A DNA stretch of 64,000 nucleotides from Phaffia rhodozyma (Eukaryota; Basidiomycota; Tremellomycetes; Cystofilobasidiales; Mrakiaceae), in the NCBI GenBank assembly GCA_014706385.1, contig JACGZH010000002.1, forward strand, positions 744,001 through 808,000. The letters run 5' to 3'. Shown in pieces: positions 1 to 10,877 of the stretch. The notes under the pieces were generated by a model. The model saw nothing but the letters and a program-made list of their open reading frames with translations. It had not been told where the DNA came from and did not search any database. Made by a program: the position numbers and the translations under genes. The first letter of the stretch is position 1. Each line of letters starts with the position of its first letter.

Positions 1-1305
1 TTACCGGACATACAGACAAGTCAGTACCCCATATTTGGGCCAGTTCGCTTGATCGTCTTTGAACCACTGTTACAGTTTGACCTGACGTTTGTCGTTCGAC
101 CTTCGTGTTCTCTTGCCTCGACTGAATTATGTAGAGTCATCGCACTCGCGATAAATCCTTCGAACGATCAATTCATTTCTTCCTCACTCGACGGAACTGT
201 TCGTCTTTGGGACATTCGAACTCCCCATTGTCGGGGACGGACAGATATTGGATCGGGAACAGCTCCGATAGTGTGCTATGACAACCAAGGAATCGTGTTT
301 GCAGTGGCGGAAAACTGTCTGCCTTATTCAAAGATTCATATGTATGATTCGTCCAACTTTGACGCGGTCAGTCTCTTGCATCTTGTTCTCTTGTCGTTTT
401 CCTGAGAAAGAACAAGAACGAATTGCTGAACCATATCCCGCCGTCACGTCATGTTCTTTGCGCTGCTTCAAATAGGGCCCATTCGCAACATTCATCATTG
501 TAGATCCTCAACTACCCCTCGAGTCGATCCCTCCAAAAATCCCAATCGTTACCTCCCTTTCTTTTTCCCCTCATGGGAAGTACATTCTCGTCGGAACTTC
601 TGGCGAGGTTCATTATCTCTTGGACTCATTTACTGGACAACTCCTCAAGCGACTCGTTGGCCATAGTGGGTTGGGTAGGAACCCGATGGGTGACTCGGGT
701 GGAACGCCTCAGAGAGGAATCAGTGGAGAAGAAGTCAAATGGAGTCCGGATGCTAAATTTGTCATATCGGGTGAGTTCGAGCCAGTCTTCACTCTATATC
801 TCCTTCTCTCTTCTCTCTTCTCTCTTCTCTCTTCTCTCTTCTCTCTTCTCTTATCGCTTCGAGATGCTTGCAAGATGACTGATCTGAGAAAACAACTTCT
901 CAATAGGTTCTTGGAAGGGAGATCTTCACATGTGGGACGTCCAAGATGATGCTCTTCAGGCATTAGACGAAGAAACTCGACAGGCTCAGCAGAGAGTAGA
1001 TGACCTTCTGACGTTGAAACCAATCGGATCGATCACAGGCCACGATAAACCTTCGAGAACTGTCGGATTTAACCCAAGGACGTTGATGATCGCTACTGGT
1101 GCTGGTGAATTGGTTCGTTCCTTTTCTCTCTTTCCCTTCCCGTTTCGTTCCTCTCGTCTTGTGTTTTGGAGTTCAGCAGATGTTGATACTATCGCTCTGA
1201 ACTTTTCTTCATGATGTGTCGTATGTGTTTTAGGCTTTCTGGTTGCCGGAGAAGGTTGACGGTGCGACGTCGACGGGAGCATCAGCAGTGCCTATTAGTA
1301 TATGA
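1..1305 (+). CDS. SWD2: SWD2-like WD40 protein, 5' truncated
   Basis: WD40-repeat protein of the Swd2/WDR82 type. In the family it serves the COMPASS histone H3K4 methyltransferase and the cleavage/polyadenylation factor in the nucleus. The window opens inside the gene. Exons I can join: 1-19 (ends ...TGHTDK), 135-366 (KVIALAINPSNDQF, then SLDGTVRLWDIRTP, the typical Swd2 blade), an exon ending at 770 (FSPHGKYILVGTSGEVHYL, KWSPDAKFVISG), 907-1112 (WKGDLHMWDVQDDALQ, GHDKPSRTVGFNPRTLM) and 1234-1305 (AFWLPEKVDG to the stop). The acceptor of the third exon is unclear: the strong site at 503 gives the wrong phase, while one near 523 keeps the frame. The intron 771-906 carries a 7-nt tandem repeat. 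The family is clear; the missing 5' end prevents a length check. Confidence 0.85.
804..851 (+). repeat. 7-nt pyrimidine tandem repeat in SWD2 intron
   Basis: Six perfect copies plus a partial copy of the heptamer TTCTCTC lie inside the intron between the exons ending at 770 and starting at 907. It is a simple microsatellite that also lengthens the intron's polypyrimidine tract. A period of 7 keeps no reading frame, which agrees with an intronic place. Confidence 0.9.
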
Positions 1306-1466
1306 ATATGTCTGAACATTCTAAGAAAAGCCGCTTGACGAGGAGTCTGAGGGATGCAAACAGATACAGAAGCGCAAGGCAAGGAAAAAAAAACAAAGAG
1401 AACGGGAAGAAGACATGAATAAATTTCAGTTTCCTTCATTTCTCCTTCTAATTGGAACCCCTGTTC

Positions 1467-3750
1467 TTAGGTCATCTTCCTTCTCTCGGCGCCCTTTTTC
1501 AGCCGTTCTTTGATTTCCTCCAATTCCTTATGTAACTTTCCGCGTATTTTCACATCCCTCTCCAACTCCTTCCATGAAAGTCCCTTCTCCTCACGTTCTC
1601 CGGCCAACACGCTCTCCGCCCTTCGTTTCTCGATCTCGAGCTTCTCGTTTAGAGCCTGATACGTGGGGTACAGCCTTTTGAACCGTTCTCGGAGGTCCTT
1701 CAAGGACATCGATGGGAGAACGAATTTGAAGGAAGGAGGAGATGAACTTTGAGGCATAACCGGGTCTGAAGGGGGGATGATCGAAGGGACCGGTGGTGGT
1801 TGTAGAGGACGGGAGCGAGAATGATGCCGAGGGGGAGAAGCAGATGATGAGGCGGATGAATCGGAAAACGATCCCCGACGTTTCTTCATAGTGTTGGTGG
1901 TGTTAGTATTGGATGATGTCGATGGGTTCTTTGAGGACTCTGTCTTTGTCGTTTGAACACGATCGTCTTCTCCCTCAGAGGAGGAAGATGAAGAAAAGTC
2001 TCTAGCTTTACTACCTCCTGTCGACCTCGAGCCTTGCTTCGGTTTATCTGTGGTCGACATCGAGGCGGAAGTGGACGAAGAAGGTTTGTTTGTCTGTTTC
2101 CTCATAGGCGAAGGCACCGAGGACGAAGCTTTGGTAATTTTCCCTGCTGGCGAAGTGATAGCAGGGCGCGCCGAACTCGATGGAGACCCTACTGGTGAAA
2201 GCTTCCGATCCTTACTCCTTGCCGTTGCCGGATTTAGATGAGACGATTGCAGAGGCACATGTCGGAGATCCGGACTGGGTACTCGCCCACGACTCGCTAT
2301 CGATCCCTGATCGGACGTCGTGCTGACGGTAGATGAAGGAACGGATAGATGCGCGTCCGGTTTCTTGATCGAAGAGGCGAGGAACGAAGCATCGATCGTA
2401 CGTCTCTTCTTCTTGTCCGCGGTAGACCGACTGCCGTTCAAGCCGGCTTCCGAGTCGGATCTATCCTTCCGCTTAAAAGAGGGCATCGAGCCTCCAAGGA
2501 TTTCTCTCTCTGAGGAGCTCTCTCTGTGATCGCCTCCGTTTCCTGCTCGTCTTGATTCGCCTCTTTTGAGGGTGTCGATGGAACTTCCTCTAGAAGGTCC
2601 TCCTCCGATCTCGACTCTTTTCAGCAGACTAGAAGACAACGGCACAGATAGCCCCCCATTAGTGCCAGTTGATACCGGCCCAGACCCAGGGCCCAGATAT
2701 TCTCTCTCCAAGGAATCCGCTCTGGCCAGAGGCGAACTATTGCCGAGCCCGTTGGACACCTTTTTGATTCGATCAATTGAACTTCCGCTGCTCACGCGGA
2801 CACTGCCAGCAGCCTGACTCTTGCCGCCTCGGCTTCGTCCTCTAGACTGACTCCTTACCGGATCAGTCTCGAGCTGGACGATTTTCCGGTCTTCTCGTTT
2901 CTTATCGGCCAGCTCGGCGCCTAGACGGAGCTTGTGCCGAGCGGCGTCTGAGACGGTCGTCTGACGGATGGAATATCTGGTGGCTGGAATGGTGAGTAGG
3001 GTATATGGTGATTGTGGATGAGCTGTTGATCGATTTAGGATCTCATACGGCGGTGATAGCGGAGAGAGACTGAGGGAGTATGTACGGGCCGGCTGGGATG
3101 AGGCTGCAGGAGCAGGGATGTATAGTGTCTAAGTGAAGAACAATGGATGATTTTTTAGAGAAGGAAGAAGAATAAGCATGGGTTTAGCAAGAACTGATGA
3201 ATGGTCGGCGTTTTGCTAGATTGCGAGAGAATATGTAGGGATCTGAAATCTGCTTGACGTCCTAAGCTTCAAAGCTTTCGACATGAGGGAAACCTGCTCG
3301 AGGTTTGATTTAGGAAGACACCATCCTTATTGCCCTCCAATGGCCAGCTCCTGAGAGTGTACTCATGTCCGGATGAGGTTCGCCAGGACTTGTCATCAGG
3401 ACAATGATATACGTAGACCCAGTTTGCTCAGGTGAGCTGCCCTCTTGATCAAATTTCCACCAAATGTTGACGACCAGAAGGATGTGACAAACATCCAGAA
3501 GGATGTGACAAACATCCAGAAGGGAGGAGAGGAAGGAAAAGATTTCTGGAGAAACTCATAGGAGAAACCAACTTACCGGTTCGTCATCGCCAAAGTCTAG
3601 TTCGACTAATTCCTGGCTGCCACTGAGAACAAGTTTTCGAAGTGCTTCAAGTGAGTCATCCGACAAACGAAACAGACACGACGGCTGCAATGGGTTGGCC
3701 ACAGACGGAGGCCTGATGGCGATAGGATGATGGTGCCTTGGATTGGCCAT
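1467..3750 (-). CDS. ELL: ELL-type RNA polymerase II elongation factor
   Basis: Two exons, 3750-3577 and 3128-1467, join in phase 0. The N-terminus reads SCLFRLSDDSLEALRKLVL, then across the junction DDEP/TLYIPAPAASSQPARTYSLSLS, which follows the ELL N-terminal domain pattern (xLTDSALRAFE, then xISIPxPxxxxxARTFSF). The middle of about 300 residues is Ser/Pro/Lys-rich and disordered. The C-terminus (SLKDLRERFKRLYPTYQALN, then long charged helices to the stop) matches the occludin/ELL homology domain. ELL proteins suppress transient pausing of Pol II in the nucleus. The exon 2 frame is open beyond the GTG at 2795, so that codon is not the start. The ATG at 3750 is a choice: the frame is open further upstream (more ATGs up to about 3924) and a possible acceptor lies just 5' of it, so another 5' exon may exist. 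The 448-nt intron is unusually long here. Confidence 0.75.
3474..3524. repeat. 21-bp tandem duplication inside ELL intron
   Basis: The unit CCAGAAGGATGTGACAAACAT occurs twice exactly (3474-3494 and 3495-3515), followed by the first nine bases of a third copy. It lies inside the long ELL intron, and no coding frame is supported there. It looks like a recent slippage or unequal duplication. Confidence 0.92.
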
Positions 3751-4033
3751 GATGAGGCCTAGGAGAGGATCACACACAAACAAGACATCAGACATATGCA
3801 AACAAGAGCGTCCTCTCTCTCCATCCCCATGCTTACCTCTTTGGGATCGATGAAAGGTGGACAAGGAGCGGAGAGAAAAGAGAAGAGAGAGGTCGACAGC
3901 AACGATGGTCAACTTGTAAGACAAACGGGCAAAAGAAGGTGAAAGCTGTGAAATCTCTTTGATCTCAGACCCTGCGCGTCATCAGCATGTTCTCTCTGGG
4001 AACCAGCAACAACCATCTATCTTCATCGTATCC

Positions 4034-5510
4034 ATGCTCAACAGTCCATATGAACCAGCGGTCTGTCAACCGGTATACAATCCGGCAGCTTTCGTGTTGT
4101 CAAGTCTGTTGATCGTCGGCCTAGTAGGGTCTTACTTGCCTCAGCACGTGCGGATCATCAACAATCGTTCCTCAGAGGGTCTCTCTCCGTGGTATCTCCT
4201 TTTAGGTAGCACGAGTAGCGCCAGCGGGTTCTTCAACATTTTCATCCTTGGTTGGAGTTTGATCAGTTGCTGCAAGATACTAGCAAGTTCATCCGTCTCC
4301 TCATTTCTAAAGTTCGAGCAGAATCTGACTTGATGGGTCTGGTCGTACATCTAGTCCTTTGGAACATGTACGGCCTCGATACTGGGCATCATCCAGGTGT
4401 TCCTACAATGGATCTTGTTCTCATTCAAGTATGCCCTGAGATCTCTTTCATCGCATTGACTGCCTCACTGATTTTACCATCCGGAGCACTGTTCTAGCTT
4501 TGTTCTCTTTCTCTTCTACTTTCCTGACCATCTCAAATATGGGGCCCTTCCAGAAACGTCTACAGAGCCGGCCAGAAAGAGCCGAAGTTCGAGTCTCTGG
4601 CGAACATCGGTCGCACTTGCCGGACTGACCTTGTTGTACTCGTGCGCCCTGATTGCTTCGACTTCTATGCTCACCCTGTTTGGATTACTCGGCATTCAAA
4701 GCAGACGTTTGGCTCACGATCCTCTGTCTGAATTCTTTCAGAGTCGTTATGTTGGGCGTCATCCTGTACCTGTTAAATCATTACCCTCTTCCCCAACCGA
4801 CTCCTGTGCAACCTCCACACAAAGTTCTTGGCCGCTTAGCTGACAGGTCAGTCTCTATGTTGTTCTCGGCAATCTTCCAAGGACGCGTTGGGAGCTTATA
4901 TTGTTGCTATCGCTTCCCGTCAAAGCATGGGCCTTCTTTCGACCATCCTTGCCGTGGCGCAATATGCGCCTCAGATTCATCTGACTTGGCGCGAAGGCTT
5001 TGTTGGCGCGCTTTCCATTCCTACGATGATGTATGTTTTTTTGTCTACTTCAGCTTGATCTAGAAAAAATAGAGGCAAGCTGATGGTCTCTACCTGAACA
5101 GGATACAAACCCCTGGATCCATAGTGTTTGTATTGAGTATCGCCATCCGAGAGGGAACGACTTGGTCTTGTAAGTTTCTGATCATTTTAAAGTGCTTATA
5201 AGAGAAAATTCTAGCTGAATATCACCCTTTTGACGGTTATACCCAGCCTGGCTCCCATATGCCATCACCGGTATCCTTCAGGGCTTATTACTTGTTTGTC
5301 TCAACCATCATTTCTCCTTGTATCTCAGAATTCTGCCTGCCTATAGACTGACCCATCTTGGTACGATCGTCTCAGACCATGTGTATCTTTTGGAAGAAGA
5401 GACAAGCCCGATTAGGTATCGATGATTTCGGAAGACCCCTTACGTCCGATGGAAACGGGCACGTCGCTCAGAATGGAGATGATGAAAGGACATCTTTGCT
5501 CCGATCTTGA
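4034..5510 (+). CDS. PQ-loop repeat membrane protein
   Basis: Multi-exon integral membrane protein with two PQ-loops: SYLPQHVRIINNRSSEGLSP early in the protein and QYAPQIHLTWREGFVGALS in the C-terminal half (exon around 4928-5030). Between them are hydrophobic helices (SILGIIQVFLQWILFSFK; SVALAGLTLLYSCALIAS). Later exons give IQTPGSIVFVLSIAIREG and the last helices, ending LLRS-stop at 5508-5510. The family (cystinosin, Ypq/Stm1, SWEET-related) moves small solutes across vacuolar or other endomembranes; the substrate cannot be told here. The first ATG of the frame is at 4034. It is transcribed divergently from ELL with about 280 bp between the starts. Middle exon borders (4230-4360 and 4840-4930) are only approximate. 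Confidence 0.8.
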
Positions 5511-5851
5511 GTGTGATCGCCCTTGGTTCCGATAGATAGATACCATGACATGTTTTGATTGACATCTTATCGTTCATCGAGAAGAGCTATCGCTGTCTCC
5601 AAATGAGTTGAGCGACACGGAGCAGGATGGACAGTGTAGATCAAGAAACGATTGCATGCCTTTCTAGCATTACGTAATTGCTGAACGTATTACTATAACA
5701 TCAATCCTCCCTGATTCAAGAAGGTTTTGAGCCATCCAACACACATATTCTATCGGTACAAACACAACTCAACGACGTGCAACCTCAAGTGTACCGCAAA
5801 CACGCAGTCAAAAGAACCGAAGACAAGAACAAGAACACAAAGGAGATCGAA
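5511..5851. other. Intergenic, no gene seen
   Basis: Gap between the PQ-loop stop and the MED22 ATG on the same strand. It holds the 3' end of the first gene and the promoter/leader of the next. I see no conserved frame, RNA gene or repeat. Confidence 0.6.
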
Positions 5852-6618
5852 ATGGCTGTCTCACCACCAGCCGGTCTGATCAAACAGAACGACTATGCAC
5901 CCCGCCAATCACTTCCGTCTGCATCTTTCAGAAACCCGACTCATCGGCTGACGAATTCTGGTCCGAATTCTTCCTCTGGACCAAACTCCAACGCATCCTC
6001 ATCCGGAGTAAACGCAGGATCTCATTCGGCCGATCAGAGCTTGGATCCAACAGCTTATTTGGACAAAGCAGAGGAGGAATGGAACGTGTTGGTAGACAGA
6101 GAAGTTAGTGGGCTCGGTGATGGATTGGGTGAAGTCATGGCTGGGTTCGGTATCGAGGTTCGTTTCTTCTGTTTCTTCCTCAATTTTCGTAGAAATGAGT
6201 ATCTCTATCATCCAGCTGCTGACGCTTACTCTCATAATTCGGATGGTCGTATCTATCAAATCCCATAAAGACGACAAACAATTCGAGCCCGCTTACACCA
6301 CTATCAATCTCTCTCCGTTCATCGAGTTTACTTCGTAACACAACGAACCTTTTGAAACTCTCACACGATCTCAAACTTTTGTTGTTACTCAACATGCCTG
6401 ATGCCGCGCTCTCTTCATCCTCCTCATCTTCCGGACCTATCGGGAACCCAAGTCTGAACAAACCTGAAAACGGAGACGGCAGTGAGCCTGTAGTAGGGTC
6501 AGACGAGAGATCTGAGAGGGACAGATTGATTTTAGAGATTGAGAAGCTTCAGGCAGAAGTGGACGAGTTAAAAAAACCGGGGTCGGATATAAATTTGATT
6601 CATGCTGGTCATACATGA
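5852..6618 (+). CDS. MED22: Mediator subunit 22-like (Srb6)
   Basis: Probable Mediator head subunit MED22/Srb6. Exon 1 (5852-6157) has a disordered Ser/Asn-rich start and then LDKAEEEWNVLVDREVSGLG and EVMAGFGIE. The C-terminal exon carries LLRNTTNLLKLSHDLKLLLL followed by a Ser-rich tail and a short coiled segment (DRLILEIEKLQAEVDELKKP). The run NLLKLSHDLKLLLLLN fits the MED22 signature (RAxxLLxLxxDLKxLLxLx). The splice between them is not settled. An acceptor at 6215 (CAG) gives a frame with attractive MED22-like residues (IKSHKDDKQFEPAY) that runs into a stop; an acceptor at 6270 (AAG) keeps frame with the conserved tail and gives 217 residues. I annotate the latter. The ATG at 5852 is the first ATG in an open 5' frame. 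Confidence 0.6.
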
Positions 6619-7019
6619 CTTCCCGGTCTTGCTGTTTCTTCTTCTCACTCGCGCACCCTACTGCTCGACTCTCTTGTCGTGCGCCAAATTCTAATTTGAC
6701 AGAAGGAAAGTCCTGAGAACCCGTGGGACGATAGATGCCAACTGAGATATCAGCAAAATAACTGGCCAGGGAGAAACTCATGCAAGAAAGGGGGATCATT
6801 ATATAAAACAAAGTTCAACCAGAACATGTCGAGGAGGAAGGGATAAGATGGTTGGGATGATGATTGAAAGGAGGCTGTCGTATATGAGATGATGGCTAGC
6901 AGAGGGAAGACAAGAAGTATCAGAGAGGAAGAGACTGTAATGAAAGCTTCAGGTTGTATAGGGGAGCAGGATATGGAAGAGAGAAGGTCACAGGAGATGC
7001 AGAGAAACGGAAAGCCTTT
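6619..7019. other. Intergenic between convergent genes
   Basis: Holds the 3' ends of MED22 (+) and MGM1 (-). Short open frames here show no family features. I see no RNA gene or repeat. Confidence 0.55.
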
Positions 7020-10000
7020 TCAAGATCGGAATCCGAAGAAGCCAGCTGCTCCTCGCTTCCTCGTCTCTGGCATAGCGTCTTGTCGGAGATCGATCAGCGA
7101 TTGAAGGGAAGCCATGACCTAATTTCAAGTGGAGAGATATAGAACAAGAAGTACAACAATTAGCCATTCGTCCAAACTGTATGACAACCCATCCGCAAGG
7201 GATGAGCAAGAACGGGACAAAGTGATGTCTGACCTTCTCCAATTTGTCTTTACGTTCTTGCAACTCGAGGTGAGCGCGTATTGTCGGGTTTTCTCTCGCA
7301 AAGTCGGGATTTGTCTGCATGACATACGGGATTAATACCTTTTCCCATACGAGCTTCAAACAGAGAAAACACATGAACGTACGATAAGGTCAGGTCGTAG
7401 ACCAGTGTCTATGCCGCTTGGGAACTGATAGAAGAAGGGGTCGAGTAACTCGACATCTGAAAAGGGACATTGTCGGTGTCAGCTCTAGCAGATCATATCG
7501 ATCTCAAGCTGGCGCGTTTGAAGAAAACATACTGATGAACATCGTAGATGTGTAGGCCAACTTATCGGCTACCGCGTTCAAGAACGCTTCCGGACAGAAT
7601 GCTCTTTCGTCCGGCCCGGCTTTACATCGACGAGACTTAAGGGCAAGCTTCCGAAGCTTGATGATTTGGAGCCTGTCCTGGAAGATCATGGCATGTCGAG
7701 CTAGTCAATCGGATTTTATTTCAGATGCGTTCCAACGAGTCAGCAAACATGATGTACCCAGGAGTATGAAAAGATTATAGATGAAGCGGACCTTCTGCAA
7801 GATGAGCGGTGTTGTACTTATAAGGATCCGAAGGGGTCACTGTCTCCTCCACCTCCTCCTCTCCTTTCCTCATTCTCTCTAACTTTCTCTTTGCAATTTC
7901 TTTCTTTTCTCTCTCAATATCGCCTACATGCCTGACCAATCCATCTAGAGTTCTCCTTCCGCCAACTTTATCCCTAATCTCCGCCAACTTTGCTTCCATC
8001 AACCCAATCTCCCTCTCCATCAAACTTTCTGCTCGGACTCGACCAACTTCCCACTCCCGGTCATCCAACTCGATATCATACTTGTAAGGCTTGATACAAT
8101 TTTCTACCTGATCAGATGTCACCGGGATCCGATCTCTCAGGATCGCGTGAGAAAATTGAATAACTCGTTCAGACGTGACTGGATGGTTTAAAAGCGGTTC
8201 GGTCGAGGTAATTGTCTCCATCAATTGCCGAAGTCCATCGGCGACAAGGGAGGTCGAATCCCGACCGACACCAGATTTTGTCAATAGTGACTTGGCCGTC
8301 TCGAGCTTGTGAAGCCAAGCGACATCGAGCTCTTTCTCAGTCAACTTTCGATCGTCGCCAAGTGCAGACAACTCGGCCGTCCGTGGGTCAGCCCAATACA
8401 ATTGATCGAGAATGTTTAAAAGCTTCTCGTCAAGCTTAGACTTCAGACGAGCTCGGATGAGAGGCTTGGTGAACTGAGTGGAGAATTCGCGGAACTGAGA
8501 TTTGAGCGTATCCAAGGTCTCGGCCACATAAGATTCGGGCGATACCCGTCTGTCGTTGTACTGGACCTATAGAAGCATTCAGTATAGAAAAAACGTCGGG
8601 GAACATTATCAGTAACGCCAATCGAGAGATGAATAGACGAGACACACAAACCTTGAATTGATACGTTGCTGCTTCCAGTTCCAACTGAACAGCGTTCGTG
8701 ATTCCATGTAAACTTCCGGCCATACTCGTCTCAAGCACTCTCATTAACTTTTTCCTCAACTTGTCCGTCCCGACCACTACGCTATTCTCGTCCGTTCGTC
8801 TGAATACCTTCGAGTTCTCGCCTCCGAAAAAGTCTTCCTCCCTCCTCAAGACGGCACCAGTGATATTTGACTTGTCCGATCCAAAAATTCCCTTGGAAGT
8901 GTGTTTACAGACGACACCGATGTACCCTAGGTGGAGAGGGTATCGATTTCCCTTCAAGATCTGAGCACCCTGTTCGGCAGGAATGAGATCCATCTTGGTG
9001 ACCACCCCAATGGTTCGAAGACCCAGCGGATCAACGTCTCTGCTCGCTTTAAGAGCGGGCGAGTTGGCGAGATCGACATCGGCCGCACAAACAGCAAGGA
9101 TGATGTTAGGTTCCTGAATGTACTTGTCACACAGCCCAGCGATCTTTTCTTTCAACTCCGGTGGTTGATCCATACTAGCGATTTGGATGTATCCAGGAAG
9201 ATCGATCAGCGTGAGATCAGGGACATGCGGGGAGTAGATCCGGAGGTCAATCGGCTCATCTGAAACCGCTTGAGACGCAGGTACGGATAGGTTAAGATCA
9301 GTCAGAGTCTTTTGTATCTGACGGAAGTCAGTGATTCCAGAAATGCCGAGGGAGGGGAAGTCTCCGTGCTCGACAGGATTAGGCCGAGCAGCCGTTGGTG
9401 GAGTATGGATCAATGTTAGCTCGATAGGCCGTCGAGTGACCATATTGTCGCCTCTACAATATCATCAACGAATAGAAATGTGTAAGGATGATAGTCAGAA
9501 ACTGAGAGCAAGGATAGTTGCGCAAGATCATATGAATCAACCCACTTTGGTAAGAACTCGTGGCCTACAATGGCTTCCAGCACACTACTCTTCCCCGAGC
9601 TCTGGCTTCCTATCACCACAATGCTTGGCAGCTTTAGTGCATCCGACTGGTCAATACTTAGCAAGACTTGTCTGATCTCGATGAGCTTCTTTGTCAGAAG
9701 AAGCAACGTCGAATCCTCAAGTGTGGATCTTGCTGAGGGATGATCCTCATCTGAAGACGACGACGTTAATGCGGCTAGAGCACTGAGAATTGCTGGTGGA
9801 GCGGGCGACGGATCTCCTCCTTCCTCGTCTCCTTCGGTCTCGTTGTTTGAGCTGTCTTCGGTCGATGCTGTTTGAGGTGCAGGCTCATCTGTACCAATAC
9901 GGCCTTCTTTGAACCAAGCCAATCCGGATTGGAACCAGTCCGGAGGCTCTAACCCAGACAGTTCGGAGGTAAGTCCATCGATCCCTTGCCTTGCAGAATC

Positions 10001-10505
10001 CACTCCGGATGAGAGAGCGGACGAGATTTCAGAAGCTGCATTGGATGCCGAGTCGAACAAGGTCGAGGTTGTGTCAGAAATGGTGGAGGTAGCAAAGTCA
10101 AGCCAGGAGGTCGCCTGCGTTCTCAAGTCTATCGAAATCAGAATGAAAAGCAGTTGGATTGTGCGAACGTTATCAGACAAATAGACATTGTCTTTAGAGT
10201 ATGATAAGGAGGGAAGAACGAAAAGACTAACTCTCAACTTGATATGCAGCGGCACTCATAGCTCCTCCACCTATGGCTGCTCCAGTGAGAGGCAGCCTGA
10301 TGGAGCGACCAAGAATCCTACCGAAAGATCCGAATGAAAGTGCCCTGACAGAGAGAGGTCTAAGGGAATGCTGGAGTTTGGATGCATTCCCAGAGCTAGT
10401 GGAGATGGTGAGACGTTGGAGAGGAACAAATATTGAGCGAACTCGAGGCTGAGGTTGGGCAACTGATGATAGCCGAGGGGGTGGCCTTCGAAGGGCTCGA
10501 AGCAT
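7020..10505 (-). CDS. MGM1: Mitochondrial dynamin-like GTPase Mgm1/OPA1
   Basis: Large GTPase of the inner mitochondrial membrane that drives inner-membrane fusion and cristae shape. Exon 1 from ATG 10505 encodes an Arg-rich presequence ([14 protein letters not shown]) and a small hydrophobic segment ([19 protein letters not shown]). The next exon has an acidic/Ser linker and the P-loop [19 protein letters not shown]. The following exon has [14 protein letters not shown] (G3) and [10 protein letters not shown] (G4). The stalk lies in 8527-7787 (starting about [15 protein letters not shown]). The GTPase effector end comes from exons near 7689-7530 ([20 protein letters not shown]), 7460-7400 ([20 protein letters not shown]) and the last exon ([13 protein letters not shown]...FGFRS-stop). 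All domains of the family are present in order. The exact borders of the first and second exons and of two small 3' introns are not settled. Confidence 0.9.
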
Positions 10506-10877
10506 GACTGAGTGAACTCCCAAGGCGGAGAAAAGAAGATGGTGTATATGTGTGTGTCTCGTCCGAGGGCACAGTACAGAGTGATTCCAGACAGAAGCTT
10601 GAACAGGAAACAATCAAACCAGGTAAAGAAAGAAACTCAGAGTCAGAGACGCTCAAAGATAATTTATGGTGATGGTCAGAGGAGTGAGCGAGCGAGGAAA
10701 GAAGCTTGCCGATGGCGGTGACGAAATCGCCTGGAAGCGCGAACTCTTACTTTGTGGCCATCAATCGTTTGTTAACAACATCAACAGATCTTGGTTAACG
10801 TGAATGGGCATGCTGTTTGGATAGCTGGTCGTTTGTCTAATCAGAAATGCATAGGATACATATACATCTCATGTTCT
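10506..10877. other. Intergenic: MGM1 promoter and ARG2 3' end
   Basis: Both flanking genes run on the minus strand. The stretch holds the MGM1 upstream region and the ARG2 3' flank. No gene or repeat seen. Confidence 0.55.

Noticed and set aside
1467..2795. The 442-codon Ser-rich frame as a complete gene from a GTG at 2795
   Set aside because: The frame stays open upstream to a splice acceptor at 3128 and joins an ELL N-terminal exon, so it is only part of exon 2.
3241..3420. Extra coding exon inside the ELL intron
   Set aside because: Open frames there give no ELL-like residues, and exon 1 to exon 2 already join in phase with continuous family similarity.
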